A DNA stretch of 64,000 bases from an uncultured Tenacibaculum sp. (lineage in GTDB: Bacteria; Bacteroidota; Bacteroidia; Flavobacteriales; Flavobacteriaceae), in contig CANMWK010000006.1 of assembly GCA_947501615.1 (NCBI GenBank), forward strand, positions 124,001-188,000, in the 5' to 3' direction. Below, piece after piece: positions 28,419 to 37,107 of this stretch (within the stretch, counting starts at the first letter, position 1; every line of letters begins with the position of its first letter). Position numbers and translations under genes: made by a program. The notes below the pieces were generated by a model. That model ran no database searches and was not told the origin of the DNA. It saw only the letters and a program-made list of their open reading frames with translations.

Positions 28419-28949
28419 ATGCAAACTAAAGATTGTTTTTATCTTGGTAGAATCGTTAAAAAACACAGTTTTAAAGGCGAGGTAATTATTAAGTTAGATA
28501 CTGATGAACCTCATCTTTACAAAAATTTGGAATCAGTTTTTGTCGAATTAGGCAATAATCTGGTTCCTTTTTTTATAGAAAAATCATCTTTAAGTAAAAG
28601 CACCATGTTCCGTGTGAAGTTTGAAGATGTTGATTCTGAAGCTGATGCCGATGCGATTATGAAAGCTGGGATTTATTTACCTTTAACTTTACTTCCAAAA
28701 CTTACTGGGAATAAGTTTTATTATCATGAAGTAATTGGTTTTACTATTACCGATAAAAATTTCGGTGATGTAGGAACAATTACAAGCATTAATGATTCTG
28801 CTGCACAGCCTTTATTTGAAATTGACAGAGATGGAATAGAAATATTTATTCCAATGATTGACGATTTTATTATTAAGGTAGATCGCGAAAATAAAACTAT
28901 TGAAGTAGAAACCCCAGAAGGACTTATTGATTTATATTTAGCTGACTAA
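28419..28949 (+). CDS. rimM: 16S rRNA processing protein RimM
   Basis: 176 aa. N-terminal RimM domain (CFYLGRIVKKHSFKGEVIIKLDTDEP) and C-terminal PRC-barrel (KFYYHEVIGFTITDKNFGDVGTI, IFIPMIDDFIIKVDRENKTIEVETPEGL). It helps assemble the 30S head around S19. The operon with rpsP is conserved; trmD and rplS do not follow here. Confidence 0.97.
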   Translation: MQTKDCFYLGRIVKKHSFKGEVIIKLDTDEPHLYKNLESVFVELGNNLVPFFIEKSSLSKSTMFRVKFEDVDSEADADAIMKAGIYLPLTLLPKLTGNKFYYHEVIGFTITDKNFGDVGTITSINDSAAQPLFEIDRDGIEIFIPMIDDFIIKVDRENKTIEVETPEGLIDLYLAD

Positions 28950-28979
28950 CAACTATAAATTCAGCTTAAAATCAGCTTT

Positions 28980-29420
28980 TTACTTTCTATTTATATAATT
29001 TAAAATATCGTATATATCTTGTTCGGCAAGATGAGAGTTTTTATGTTCTGATTTGTTAGAATTCCATTCAGCATTTAGAGCTAAAACATCAACATCTTTT
29101 TGATCTATTAACACTTTCTCATTTTTTATATACTGGACTAACCATTTTTTTGGATATCTGTCTTTAACTCCTGGTAAAGAATGACCATCACGAGCATGAA
29201 TTTTATGACAATTCGTACAACCGTTTTCTCTCCACAACTTCTCACCTCTTTCCATTGACAGTTTTAAAGAATTGGAAACCGTAGTTATTTTTTCTTTTTT
29301 AAAATCATAATTATTTACATCACTATCAATCGTTGTTTCTATTTGCACCACCCAAACGATCATTAATGCTATAACCACCGATAGTATACTCCCTAAAATT
29401 ACATTTCCTGATAACTTCAT
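28980..29420 (-). CDS. Membrane-anchored monohaem cytochrome c, copy 2
   Basis: 146 aa. An N-terminal signal-anchor (residues 5-26), then a haem-binding motif CTNCH (Cys68, Cys71, His72). The usual axial Met with its MP motif is missing. The matching C-terminal position has His126 and His130 (HKNSHL) before the final helix. It is a clear paralogue of the gene just upstream (both start MK[IL][ST]GN). Electron carrier facing the periplasm; partner unknown. It ends 30 bases from the rimM stop on the opposite strand. Confidence 0.85.
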   Translation of the reverse strand: MKLSGNVILGSILSVVIALMIVWVVQIETTIDSDVNNYDFKKEKITTVSNSLKLSMERGEKLWRENGCTNCHKIHARDGHSLPGVKDRYPKKWLVQYIKNEKVLIDQKDVDVLALNAEWNSNKSEHKNSHLAEQDIYDILNYINRK

Positions 29421-29438
29421 ATTTCACTACTTTATGTG

Positions 29439-29867
29439 TTAATTCACTTTAAAACTATCTAAATAATTTAAAATATCGTTTAACTCACTATCTGTTAAAT
29501 GCCTTTTATCGTGTTTCCCATTAGACCAATTATACCGTTCTTTTAAAGCTAAAACTGTTGAATCTTTAACTTCTAATAAAGATTTTTCATCTCGAATAAA
29601 TTGAAATAACCATTTTTTAGAAACTCTACCTTTTACTCCACGTATAAAACCATCTCGTTTATCTGGTTTATGACAACTATAACAGTCTTCTTTAATAAAC
29701 AACGTTTTGCCTCTAGTTATCGATTTTCTCAAAGTCTTTGCAGAAACTACTTTATCTGTAACATCTTCATATTCTTGTTGCGTTTGTATGTTTACCATCC
29801 AAAAAATGAAACATAGCAAAACACATAATACTATTACTCTTAGAATAAAATTTCCAGTTATTTTCAT
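29439..29867 (-). CDS. Membrane-anchored monohaem cytochrome c, copy 1
   Basis: 142 aa. Signal-anchor at residues 7-27, haem motif CYSCH (Cys62, Cys65, His66), then GVKGRVSKKWLFQFIRDEKSLL. There is no axial Met; His119 and His123 (HDKRHL) occupy the place where family members carry MPxxxL. Its start overlaps the stop of the VOC gene by 4 bases, so it belongs to the unit GNAT-VOC-cytochrome-cytochrome. Confidence 0.85.
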   Translation of the reverse strand: MKITGNFILRVIVLCVLLCFIFWMVNIQTQQEYEDVTDKVVSAKTLRKSITRGKTLFIKEDCYSCHKPDKRDGFIRGVKGRVSKKWLFQFIRDEKSLLEVKDSTVLALKERYNWSNGKHDKRHLTDSELNDILNYLDSFKVN

Positions 29868-30250
29868 AATTCATACAATTCGATAGGTAAATCATCAGGA
29901 TCACTAAAAAACAGAAAGCGTTTTCCTGTAAACTCATCTATTCGTATATCTTGAACTATTATGCTTTTACTTTCTAAATATATCTTCCAATTTTCTAAAT
30001 CTTTTACAGCAAACGCAATGTGTCGTAATCCAGTTGCTTCTGGGAATGAAGGTCTATTCGGAGGATCAGGAAAAGAAAATAACTCTATCAAATATGTATT
30101 ATCTAAAGCTAAATCTAATTTATACGATTCCCTATCTTTTCTATATATTTCTTGTTGAATGGTAAAACCTAATATTTCCGTATAAAAATGTTTAGACACT
30201 TTATAATTAGAACAAATAATAGCTATATGATGTAATCGTTCAATTTTCAT
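29864..30250 (-). CDS. VOC family protein, glyoxalase I-like (GloA2 type)
   Basis: 128 aa, two beta-alpha-beta-beta-beta modules. Putative metal ligands: His in LHHIAI, Glu in YLIELFSFPDPPNRPSFPEA, His in LRHIAFAV and Glu in LPIELYEL. The segment PDPPNRPSFPEATGLRHIAF is characteristic of the YaeR/GloA2 branch, whose substrate is not settled. It lies 2 bases downstream of the GNAT gene. Confidence 0.88.
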   Translation of the reverse strand: MKIERLHHIAIICSNYKVSKHFYTEILGFTIQQEIYRKDRESYKLDLALDNTYLIELFSFPDPPNRPSFPEATGLRHIAFAVKDLENWKIYLESKSIIVQDIRIDEFTGKRFLFFSDPDDLPIELYEL

Positions 30251-30252
30251 CT

Positions 30253-30756
30253 TTAAAATTTATATTCATAAACACAATCTTCTTCACCTTCAAAAATAGT
30301 TTGCAATCCAACATACTTAAAACCTAATCGTTGTAATAAGTGTTGCGATTTATCATTCCCTGGCATTGTAAAAGCTAATACTTTTTCTTGCTGAAATTTC
30401 TCTTTTACATAATCCATCATTAACAAAGTAGCTTCACTAGCATAACCTTTCCCTCTTCCTCTAGGTAAAAGACCATAACCAACATCAACAAAATCTAATT
30501 TTTCTCGTTGAATTGCAGAAGACAACCCAATAAATTCATTCGTTTCCTTCAGTATTACTGAAAAGAAACCTAATCCGTTTAGTTTTGAATTCTTTATTAA
30601 CATATCTTTCAAATATATTTCTGTTTCTTCAACAGATTTTAATCCTTTGTCATTACAATATTGAACCCAATCAGGATCATTGAATAACTCAAAATAAAAA
30701 GAAGCTTCGCTTATTTCTACATCTTTAATGAGCAGCCGTTCGCTTTCTAATACCAT
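30253..30756 (-). CDS. GNAT family N-acetyltransferase (RimJ/RimL-like)
   Basis: 167 aa. Acetyl-CoA binding motif in VGYGLLPRGRGKGYASEA, N-terminal LESERLLIKDVEISEASFYFELFNDPDWVQYCND, and the C-terminal LLQRLGFKYVG. This is the Acetyltransf_3 pattern. The substrate is unknown. First gene of the four-gene minus-strand unit. Confidence 0.88.
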   Translation of the reverse strand: MVLESERLLIKDVEISEASFYFELFNDPDWVQYCNDKGLKSVEETEIYLKDMLIKNSKLNGLGFFSVILKETNEFIGLSSAIQREKLDFVDVGYGLLPRGRGKGYASEATLLMMDYVKEKFQQEKVLAFTMPGNDKSQHLLQRLGFKYVGLQTIFEGEEDCVYEYKF

Positions 30757-30826
30757 AATTCTAATTTTTCATCAATAATACAACTTTTAAAAAAAGGTTA
30801 TATCTTATAAGTCCAAATATCATATC

Positions 30827-31252
30827 ATGAAAAAAGCCCTTTTACTACTCGTTATAATTATTTGTTCTTGTGCTAGTTCTAATGAAGAACAAGATAAAAA
30901 AGAAATAAGAGCTCTTATGAAACATCAAGCTTCCGATTGGTCTAGACACGATTTAGATTGCTTTATGCTGGGCTACTGGAAATCCGATTCATTAAAGTTT
31001 CAAGGGAAAAATGGAATTACTTACGGATGGCAAAAAACACTAGAAAACTATAAAAAGAGCTATCCATATCAAGAAGATTCTGGTACATTAAAATTCAAAA
31101 TTAGATCGATTTCAAAAATTGAAGCTAAGAGTTACTATGTTATGGGTGAGTATCACTTAACTAGAGAAATTGGTAATGCTAATGGTATTTTCATGATTAT
31201 CTTGAAAAAAATAAAAGGGGAATGGAAAATTATTGCTGATACTTCTTGGTAA
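30827..31252 (+). CDS. SnoaL/DUF4440-like lipoprotein
   Basis: 141 aa. Lipoprotein signal with Cys in LLLVIIICSCASS. The mature part has the cone-shaped NTF2-like fold pattern (KKEIRALMKHQASDWSRHDLDCFMLGYWKSDSLKFQGKNGITYGWQKTLENYKKSYP; GEWKIIADTSW). Such proteins act as enzymes or binding proteins; no function can be assigned. A heptamer repeat begins 4 bases after the stop. Confidence 0.8.
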   Translation: MKKALLLLVIIICSCASSNEEQDKKEIRALMKHQASDWSRHDLDCFMLGYWKSDSLKFQGKNGITYGWQKTLENYKKSYPYQEDSGTLKFKIRSISKIEAKSYYVMGEYHLTREIGNANGIFMIILKKIKGEWKIIADTSW

Positions 31253-31255
31253 TTT

Positions 31256-31304
31256 TGAAGGTTGAAGGTTGAAGGTTGAAGGTTGAAGGTTGAAGGTTGA
31301 AGGT
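31256..31304 (+). repeat. Heptamer tandem repeat, seven copies of TGAAGGT
   Basis: Seven perfect head-to-tail copies of TGAAGGT, directly after the DUF4440 gene and directly followed by the palindromic element at 31305-31328. Confidence 0.98.
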
Positions 31305-31328
31305 GGCTGAGCTTTGTCGAAGCCAGCC
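31305..31328. repeat. Dispersed palindromic element, copy 1
   Basis: An imperfect palindrome that opens with GGCTGAGCTTTG and closes with TCGAAGCCAGCC. It matches the reverse complement of 32548-32570 at 21 of 23 positions. It lies at the end of the heptamer array. Confidence 0.85.
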
Positions 31329-31420
31329 AAGAGCCAATAATAACTGAAGACACAAAATGATAAAACTAATATTCAAAAAACTTTTCAACTGAGAACATTC
31401 AAACTTTAAACAGCATTTTC

Positions 31421-31428
31421 TACTTTCG
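31421..31428 (+). promoter_or_regulatory. TAnnTTTG-like promoter element of the PhnA gene
   Basis: TACTTTCG, 19 bases upstream of the PhnA ATG; it matches the Bacteroidota -7 element with one mismatch. Confidence 0.45.
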
Positions 31429-31446
31429 CAACTCTAAAATAGAAGC

Positions 31447-32025
31447 ATGGGATTATTACAAGAATTACAAGAAAGAAGTGGACATCAATGTGAGTTGTGT
31501 GCCTCTAAAGATAATTTATCTACTTACGAAGTTCCACCAATTTCTACTGGCGGCGTAGATGGAACAATCCTTATTTGTAGTACTTGCAAAGAACAAATTG
31601 AACAACCAGAAACGATAATCCCTAATCATTGGCGTTGTTTGAACGATAGCATGTGGAGTGAATTTACGCCTGTTAAAGTAGTTGCTTGGCGAATGTTACA
31701 TCGTTTAAAAAAAGAAGGTTGGCCTCAAGATTTATTAGACATGATGTATTTAGAAGCTAATGAACTCCGCTTTGCTGAAGCTACTGGAGATCATTTAGAT
31801 GAAAGTGAAAAAATTATTCACAGAGATAGTAATGGTGCTATTTTACAAGCTGGTGATAATGTGGTTTTAATAAAAGATTTAAAAGTAAAAGGATCTAGTA
31901 TGGTTTGTAAACAAGGAACAGCAGTTCGTAGAATTTCTTTGGATGCTGACAATGCTGAATATATTGAAGGAAAAGTTGATGGACAACATATTGTCATTGT
32001 TACGAAATATGTAAAAAAGCTATAA
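31447..32025 (+). CDS. PhnA/YjdM domain protein
   Basis: 192 aa. A zinc ribbon is formed by Cys15, Cys18, Cys44 and Cys47 (CELC and CSTC). The C-terminal PhnA domain has DSNGAILQAGDNVVLIKDLKVKGSSMVCKQGTAVRRI. Despite the old name alkylphosphonate utilisation protein, the family is not a phosphonate enzyme and its role is unclear. It is bracketed, with the next gene, by two inverted copies of the heptamer-plus-palindrome repeat. Confidence 0.9.
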   Translation: MGLLQELQERSGHQCELCASKDNLSTYEVPPISTGGVDGTILICSTCKEQIEQPETIIPNHWRCLNDSMWSEFTPVKVVAWRMLHRLKKEGWPQDLLDMMYLEANELRFAEATGDHLDESEKIIHRDSNGAILQAGDNVVLIKDLKVKGSSMVCKQGTAVRRISLDADNAEYIEGKVDGQHIVIVTKYVKKL

Positions 32026-32026
32026 A

Positions 32027-32377
32027 ATGTCTAAGCAGCAAAAAGAAAAACACCTACAAGCCACCATTTATAAAATTGAAAATATAAAAAGAGAACAAAA
32101 CTTTATTTTAAAACATTTATGGAAAGTAATTGTTTTTGGAATTATATTTTCTTTTTGGGCTCCAACATATAGGGGTAGTGATGCTTTACACAGAAGAAAA
32201 GATTCTCTTGTAGAAAAAGGAGATTACAATTACATCACATTAGTGATAATATCTGCTTTAACATATACTGTTTTTTGTTTGTTATTTCATTTCAACTCAA
32301 AATATCAAAACAACAAAAAACTGCGAAAGTTAACTCAATTAAAAGAACAATTAGAAAAAGAAATTGGGAATTATTAA
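32027..32377 (+). CDS. Small membrane protein of unknown function
   Basis: 116 aa, start one base after the PhnA stop. A basic N-terminus, two membrane spans (about 30-47 and 68-88), and a Lys/Glu-rich C-terminal helix (KKLRKLTQLKEQLEKEIGNY). I do not recognise a family. Coupling to PhnA suggests they are expressed together. Confidence 0.65.
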   Translation: MSKQQKEKHLQATIYKIENIKREQNFILKHLWKVIVFGIIFSFWAPTYRGSDALHRRKDSLVEKGDYNYITLVIISALTYTVFCLLFHFNSKYQNNKKLRKLTQLKEQLEKEIGNY

Positions 32378-32547
32378 AATTTACGATTAACGTCTAAAAA
32401 ACTCGGATATATGCCGTTTCTTTTTCCTTTTTACTTTGTTTAAAAAAACAATAATTCAACTAATTTTACACAGTTTTTAATCATCTAACGCATTAGAACT
32501 ATGCTTAATTTAAAACCAATCTTGAGCTTTTTTATGCAGAAACCGTA

Positions 32548-32570
32548 GCTGACTTCGACAAAGATCAGCC
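32548..32570. repeat. Dispersed palindromic element, copy 2, inverted
   Basis: GCTGACTTCGAC followed by AAAGATCAGCC. Its reverse complement matches copy 1 (31305-31328) at 21 of 23 positions, so the two copies are in opposite orientation. Confidence 0.85.
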
Positions 32571-32583
32571 ACCGATTACTAAT

Positions 32584-32624
32584 TGATAACTGATAACTGA
32601 TAACTGATAACTGATAACTGATAC
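32584..32624 (+). repeat. Heptamer tandem repeat, five and a half copies of TGATAAC
   Basis: Five perfect copies and a partial one of TGATAAC. The array runs up to the TAG stop of the nucleoid-associated protein gene on the other strand. Relative to its palindrome it sits on the same side as the TGAAGGT array does in copy 1. Confidence 0.97.
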
Positions 32625-33673
32625 TACTTTTCCGCATTGTAATACACTTTGTAAAACTTCATCTTTTTATCCTCATCATAACCCCTTTCTAAGTATTCAG
32701 AAGCAGCATCAGGTGCATCGATATCTATTTTAATTTGGATGTTGGTATCCAACTTAATTTCTGTTTTAAGCTTCCCTTTTTCTTTCTTTAAAACAATATC
32801 TGAAACTTCAAAATTGTTGCGAACTAAGACATCATTTAGTTTTTCAAAGTGTTTTTTATAATCTTCAAACATATCTTTATGTTTTTCCTCTTCAAAGATT
32901 TCATCTTTAAACGTATGATAATCTACACTTTCATGCTCTTTAAAATAATCAACTGTATTCGCTAAAAAATTTCCTTGCTCATGTTTCCCATATTCAGGTT
33001 TGATAATTTCCTCAGAAAAATCTCTACATAATTCTAAATAATGCTGCGTATGCAAATTTCTATCATCGGCATACTTTACATTCAAGAAATTTTTAATCCA
33101 ATATTGTGCATCGTAATTATTGTTATCTACAGATAACACCACAGTTCCTTCAGTATCCGAAGAATTTAAGATTAAACAACCTTTGTCTAATTTTTTAGTA
33201 GAAATTCCTTTCTGAACAACAACATCAAAACTATCATCATCTAAATATGTTTGAAAAAAATCAACTTTATTTTCAATTTTAAAAACTCCTACAGCTTCCG
33301 TTAATACATCTTTATATTCCAAGCCCTCAAATAAGACCACCAAAACATCACCTGTTTTAATTTGTGCGGAATTGGACTGCTCGTACAAATGATTTACAAT
33401 ATTTTTTGAGTGTTCAATAAAACTTTCTTCATCTTCAAAAATTTGAGACACATAATTATTAATTTCATTTAACCGTACATCGGCATGATGATTAAAACGG
33501 TAACTCTGTGTTACAGTACCAAAAGGTTTTAATAAAAAAGGCATTAATAACTCATAACTCTCTTCATCAAAACGAACTAAACTCTCTGATAATGAATTTT
33601 TCCCGCTATTGTATTTATTAGCTACTTTATGAATAATACACTTTGTTAACTCTGCTCTAGTTCTTTTAATCAT
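32624..33673 (-). CDS. 37-kDa nucleoid-associated protein (NdpA/YejK-like)
   Basis: 349 aa. The family start KCIIHKVANKYNSG is followed by DEESYELLMPFLLKPF, VNHLYEQSNSAQIKTGDVLVVLFEGLEY and AVGVFKIENKVDFF; the C-terminal beta domain is present. NdpA proteins associate with the nucleoid, but the exact activity is not known. It is divergent from the 33735 gene and ends inside the heptamer repeat region. Confidence 0.85.
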   Translation of the reverse strand: MIKRTRAELTKCIIHKVANKYNSGKNSLSESLVRFDEESYELLMPFLLKPFGTVTQSYRFNHHADVRLNEINNYVSQIFEDEESFIEHSKNIVNHLYEQSNSAQIKTGDVLVVLFEGLEYKDVLTEAVGVFKIENKVDFFQTYLDDDSFDVVVQKGISTKKLDKGCLILNSSDTEGTVVLSVDNNNYDAQYWIKNFLNVKYADDRNLHTQHYLELCRDFSEEIIKPEYGKHEQGNFLANTVDYFKEHESVDYHTFKDEIFEEEKHKDMFEDYKKHFEKLNDVLVRNNFEVSDIVLKKEKGKLKTEIKLDTNIQIKIDIDAPDAASEYLERGYDEDKKMKFYKVYYNAEK

Positions 33674-33734
33674 TTTTCAAAAAATTTAGATGTCAAAAAT
33701 ACGTATTTTAGTATCGATCAAAAATAATAGAAAT

Positions 33735-34262
33735 ATGAAATTATTAGGAATTGGATCTCGAATTAATCATTCTGAGTACGGTTTTGGTGTAGTTACTAAT
33801 GTTGATAGCAAACAATATTGGGTAACTTTTCAAGAAAATGGATTAGAAACTATTGCCATTGATGCGGAATTTGAAGTTATAGAAGCCGTAGAAGATGAAG
33901 TAGATACCATAAGTTTTTATGAAGTAGAAAGTACATTACGTAATATTTTAAAGAAATGGAGCGATGTTTCTGAGGTTGTTCCTATTGCTGATAAATTTAA
34001 AGGTGGAAAGTTAATTATTGAACCTGCTGACACAAGTTTAGCCGCTAAAGAAATTCCGATTGATACATTTTTCCATAAGATTGTTATGGTAAGAGACCGT
34101 ATTCGAGTTATGGAACAGAAAATTAATTCTAGTAAGACACTTGACGATCAAGATAAAATTGATTTACAACAATATATTACACGTATTTACGGTAGTTTAA
34201 CAACCTTTAATGTATTATTTAAATTAAAATCTGACAATTTTGTTGGTGTGAAATCAAAATAA
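33735..34262 (+). CDS. Conserved hypothetical protein with KOW/SH3-like N-terminus
   Basis: 175 aa from ATG 33735 (MKLLGIGSRINHSEYGFGVV). A longer frame from 33690 would add 15 residues and put the start 17 bases from the divergent gene, leaving no room for two promoters. The N-terminal GSRINHSEYGFGVVTNVDSKQYWVTFQENGLETI resembles the small barrel seen at the UvrD/PcrA C-terminus. The rest is helical (VRDRIRVMEQKINSSKTLDDQDKIDLQQYITRIYGSLTTFN). Function unknown; nucleic-acid or protein binding is a guess. Confidence 0.7.
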   Translation: MKLLGIGSRINHSEYGFGVVTNVDSKQYWVTFQENGLETIAIDAEFEVIEAVEDEVDTISFYEVESTLRNILKKWSDVSEVVPIADKFKGGKLIIEPADTSLAAKEIPIDTFFHKIVMVRDRIRVMEQKINSSKTLDDQDKIDLQQYITRIYGSLTTFNVLFKLKSDNFVGVKSK

Positions 34263-34272
34263 ATTGAAAATA

Positions 34273-34316
34273 AAAAAGTGCGACTAAATCGGCAGATTTA
34301 ATTTGTCGCACTTTTT
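34273..34316. terminator. Strong bidirectional terminator
   Basis: An outer 12-bp stem AAAAAGTGCGAC / GTCGCACTTTTT and an inner 6-bp stem TAAATC / GATTTA lie between the convergent genes at 34262 and 34407. A second 10-bp inverted repeat, ATTACTTGTA / TACAAGTAAT, follows at 34331-34372. Confidence 0.85.
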
Positions 34317-34406
34317 AAATACATTGGAGGATTACTTGTAAACTATTATTACAGCAAAGCTATACAAGTAATATAAGTTCTATTAATTAGTAAGGTTAAC
34401 AAAAAG

Positions 34407-35012
34407 TTACTTTAAAAAATCAATTTCTAACTGTTCTGGTAGTAAACGAAACGACTTTCTATGGTATTTCGTTGCTCCAAATTCTCTAATCGCCGCTCGA
34501 TGTTCTTTTGTTGGATATCCCTTATTTTTTTTCCAGTTGTATTGTGGATATTCTTTATGAATCTTTTCCATAAAATCGTCACGATATGTTTTCGCTAATA
34601 CCGATGCTGCTGCTATACTCATAAATTTAGCATCTCCCTTGACTATAGTTTCGTACGGAACACCATTATACGGTTTAAACTTATTCCCATCCACTATAAC
34701 ATACTCAGGTGTTACTTTTAATCCATCTAAAGATCTGTGCATTCCTGTAATTGAAGCTTGTAAAACGTTTAGTTTATCTACTTCTTCATTAGCTATAAAA
34801 CTCACAGCAAAAGCAGTAGCATGCTCTTCAATAAAAGGACGTAAAATATTTCGTTTTTTTTCTGAGATTTGTTTTGAATCGTTTAGAAATTCATGATGAA
34901 AATCTTCTGGTAAAATTACTGCAGCTGCAACAACGGGACCTGCAAGACAACCTCTCCCAGCTTCATCTGTACCAGCTTCTAAACGAAAGCCACTAAAATT
35001 CAATTGTAACAT
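34407..35012 (-). CDS. rnhB: Ribonuclease HII
   Basis: 201 aa. Catalytic DE pair in [18 protein letters not shown] (Asp16, Glu17), the third acid in YVIVDGNKF and the fourth near KTYRDDFM. C-terminal [24 protein letters not shown]. It cuts RNA at RNA-DNA junctions and removes misincorporated ribonucleotides. Length is normal. Confidence 0.96.
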   Translation of the reverse strand: MLQLNFSGFRLEAGTDEAGRGCLAGPVVAAAVILPEDFHHEFLNDSKQISEKKRNILRPFIEEHATAFAVSFIANEEVDKLNVLQASITGMHRSLDGLKVTPEYVIVDGNKFKPYNGVPYETIVKGDAKFMSIAAASVLAKTYRDDFMEKIHKEYPQYNWKKNKGYPTKEHRAAIREFGATKYHRKSFRLLPEQLEIDFLK

Positions 35013-35069
35013 AAAACAAATTAACAGTTTTCAAAGCTTTTATTCACATAAATTTTCGTTTTATTATTT

Positions 35070-35077
35070 TACATTTG
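35070..35077 (+). promoter_or_regulatory. TAnnTTTG promoter element of the porin gene
   Basis: TACATTTG, 5 bases before the ATG at 35083. The transcript would be nearly leaderless. Confidence 0.45.
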
Positions 35078-35082
35078 CTCTT

Positions 35083-37035
35083 ATGAAATATATCCTTGGT
35101 ATTCTTTTCGTTATTAGTTCTTTTATTACAAATGCTCAAATACGATCATTAGGAAATGGTTTAGGAGGAGGAATTAATAGACTTGATACTATTTCTAATG
35201 ATGAAATCAACGTAAAACTAAGTGGTAAAACAAAGTATACTGACTATAAAATTATAAGTTTTAAAAGGGACACTACCTATATAGATACGACCTTAACCAT
35301 ACAAAAGGAATATAAATTCAATTTTAGGAGAAAAGATAATTTTGAATTACTGCCTTTTCAAAATCAAGGTCAAACATTTAATAATTTAGGGTACAGCTTC
35401 AGAAACATTTCTCAATTTCCGGATATCGGTTTCAGAGCAAAGCAATTTAATTATATGGAGATAGAGGATATCGATTATTATCGTGTTCCTACACCTACTA
35501 CAGTAATTATGTATCGAACCGGACAAGAACAAGGGCAGGTTCTAGATGCTTTATTTACGTTTAACTTATCTAAACGGTTTAATATAAGTTTTGCATATAG
35601 AGGTTTACGATCATTAGGTCAATATCGTCGTTCACTATCTAGTACAGGAAACTTCAGGTCAACGTTTACTTATCGTACACCAAAAGACCAATATAATATT
35701 CGTACCCAAATTACTACTCAGGATTTTGTAAATGAAGAAAATGGAGGATTAACTACGCAAGCTTTACAAAATTTTTTAACAAATGATCCTAACTTTACCA
35801 ATAGAGGTAGATTAGATGTCAATTTAAACGATGCTGAGAGTAAACTTGAAGGTGTACGTGTTTATACAGATCATAATTTTAAACTTTTTTCAAGTAAGGA
35901 TAGTACGAATACAAAAAACTTTACAAATTTAAAAGTTGGACATATTTTTCACTACGAAGGAAAAGAATATCGTTTTGGAGCATCAAGTGTAACCTCCGAT
36001 GTTTTAGGAGAAGCCAGTAAAACCTCTGGAGGTATTGATGAAAGAGTTGATTATACTTTGGTTAATAATCAAGGATATTTAGAATTTAACTCTAAGTATA
36101 TTCTCGGAAAATTTAAAGTAAAAGCTAATTACACTACAGTAAACTACGGTTACGATACTATTTTTAATGGTAACGTACTTGTTAATAGAAAGCGGTTAAG
36201 TGGCGATGCTATTTCTTTAGGAGCAAACTGGGATGGCCGTATTAAAAACTTTAAGGTGAAAGCCAGCGCAAACATAACTCCTGGAAGCGGTTATTTAGCT
36301 GGAAATCATTTTAGTGGTGAAGCAATGTATAAAAAAGATAGTCTTTTTACCGTTAAGGGAAGTTTACTATTAACATCAAAAGCACCTAGATTTAACACCC
36401 AATTATTTCAAAGTGTATACAATACGTACAACTGGGATAATAATTTTATTAATGTTGATACTCGAAATATTGGTTTTACATTCGAGTCCAAATGGGGAAA
36501 TGCTAGTTTAGACTTTACTAATATTGAGGATTATGTGTATTTCGATACAGACAACACTCCAAAGCAATTTGATGAGTCAATTACATATTTAAAACTAAAG
36601 GTAAATAAAGAATTCAAATTTTTTAGAAATTTTGCATTTGATAATACATTGATGTATCAAAATGTTTCCAGCGGAAGTACTGTGTTTAGAGTTCCTGAAT
36701 TTGTTACTAGAAATACACTATACTACACAGGTGAGTGGTTTAGAGGAAAACCAATACTAGTTCAAATGGGAGGTACTTTTAACTTTTTTACAAAATATAA
36801 AGCGAATGCTTTTAATCCTGTTGTCAATGAGTTTACGATACAGAACGATACTGAAATAGGTTTTCCTTCTATAGATGTATTTTTCAATGCTAGAGTAAAA
36901 AGAACACGTATTTTCTTTAAGGTAGAGAATATTACTTCTAGCTTTTTGTCTACAAGAAATTACTTCTCAGCTCCAAATTATCCATATAGAGATATGTCTA
37001 TACGTTTTGGTTTAGTTTGGAACTGGTTTATCTAA
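35083..37035 (+). CDS. Putative porin (flavobacterial beta-barrel)
   Basis: 650 aa. Signal peptide MKYILGILFVISSFITNAQ. Long runs of alternating strands with aromatic ends and a terminal aromatic strand (MSIRFGLVWNWFI) typical of an outer-membrane beta-barrel. It matches the 'putative porin' family of Flavobacteriia (KKDNF-ELLPFQNQGQTFNNLGYSF; KVENITSSFLSTRNYFSAPNYPYRDMSIRFG). Solute unknown. A hairpin at 37062-37095 follows. Confidence 0.85.
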   Translation: MKYILGILFVISSFITNAQIRSLGNGLGGGINRLDTISNDEINVKLSGKTKYTDYKIISFKRDTTYIDTTLTIQKEYKFNFRRKDNFELLPFQNQGQTFNNLGYSFRNISQFPDIGFRAKQFNYMEIEDIDYYRVPTPTTVIMYRTGQEQGQVLDALFTFNLSKRFNISFAYRGLRSLGQYRRSLSSTGNFRSTFTYRTPKDQYNIRTQITTQDFVNEENGGLTTQALQNFLTNDPNFTNRGRLDVNLNDAESKLEGVRVYTDHNFKLFSSKDSTNTKNFTNLKVGHIFHYEGKEYRFGASSVTSDVLGEASKTSGGIDERVDYTLVNNQGYLEFNSKYILGKFKVKANYTTVNYGYDTIFNGNVLVNRKRLSGDAISLGANWDGRIKNFKVKASANITPGSGYLAGNHFSGEAMYKKDSLFTVKGSLLLTSKAPRFNTQLFQSVYNTYNWDNNFINVDTRNIGFTFESKWGNASLDFTNIEDYVYFDTDNTPKQFDESITYLKLKVNKEFKFFRNFAFDNTLMYQNVSSGSTVFRVPEFVTRNTLYYTGEWFRGKPILVQMGGTFNFFTKYKANAFNPVVNEFTIQNDTEIGFPSIDVFFNARVKRTRIFFKVENITSSFLSTRNYFSAPNYPYRDMSIRFGLVWNWFI

Positions 37036-37061
37036 AATAACATCAGATATAATAGATACAA

Positions 37062-37095
37062 AAAAGAGCCTTATATTTTTATAAGACTCTCTTTT
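37062..37095 (+). terminator. Terminator after the porin gene
   Basis: An imperfect stem AAAAGAGCCTTATA / TATAAGACTCTCTTTT lies between the porin gene and the small minus-strand peptide gene; it may serve both. Confidence 0.6.
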
Positions 37096-37107
37096 GTATT
37101 TTATTTC

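Noticed and set aside
31256..32624. CRISPR array
   Set aside because: The repeats are 7 bp, head-to-tail without spacers, and there are no cas genes. They are simple tandem arrays.
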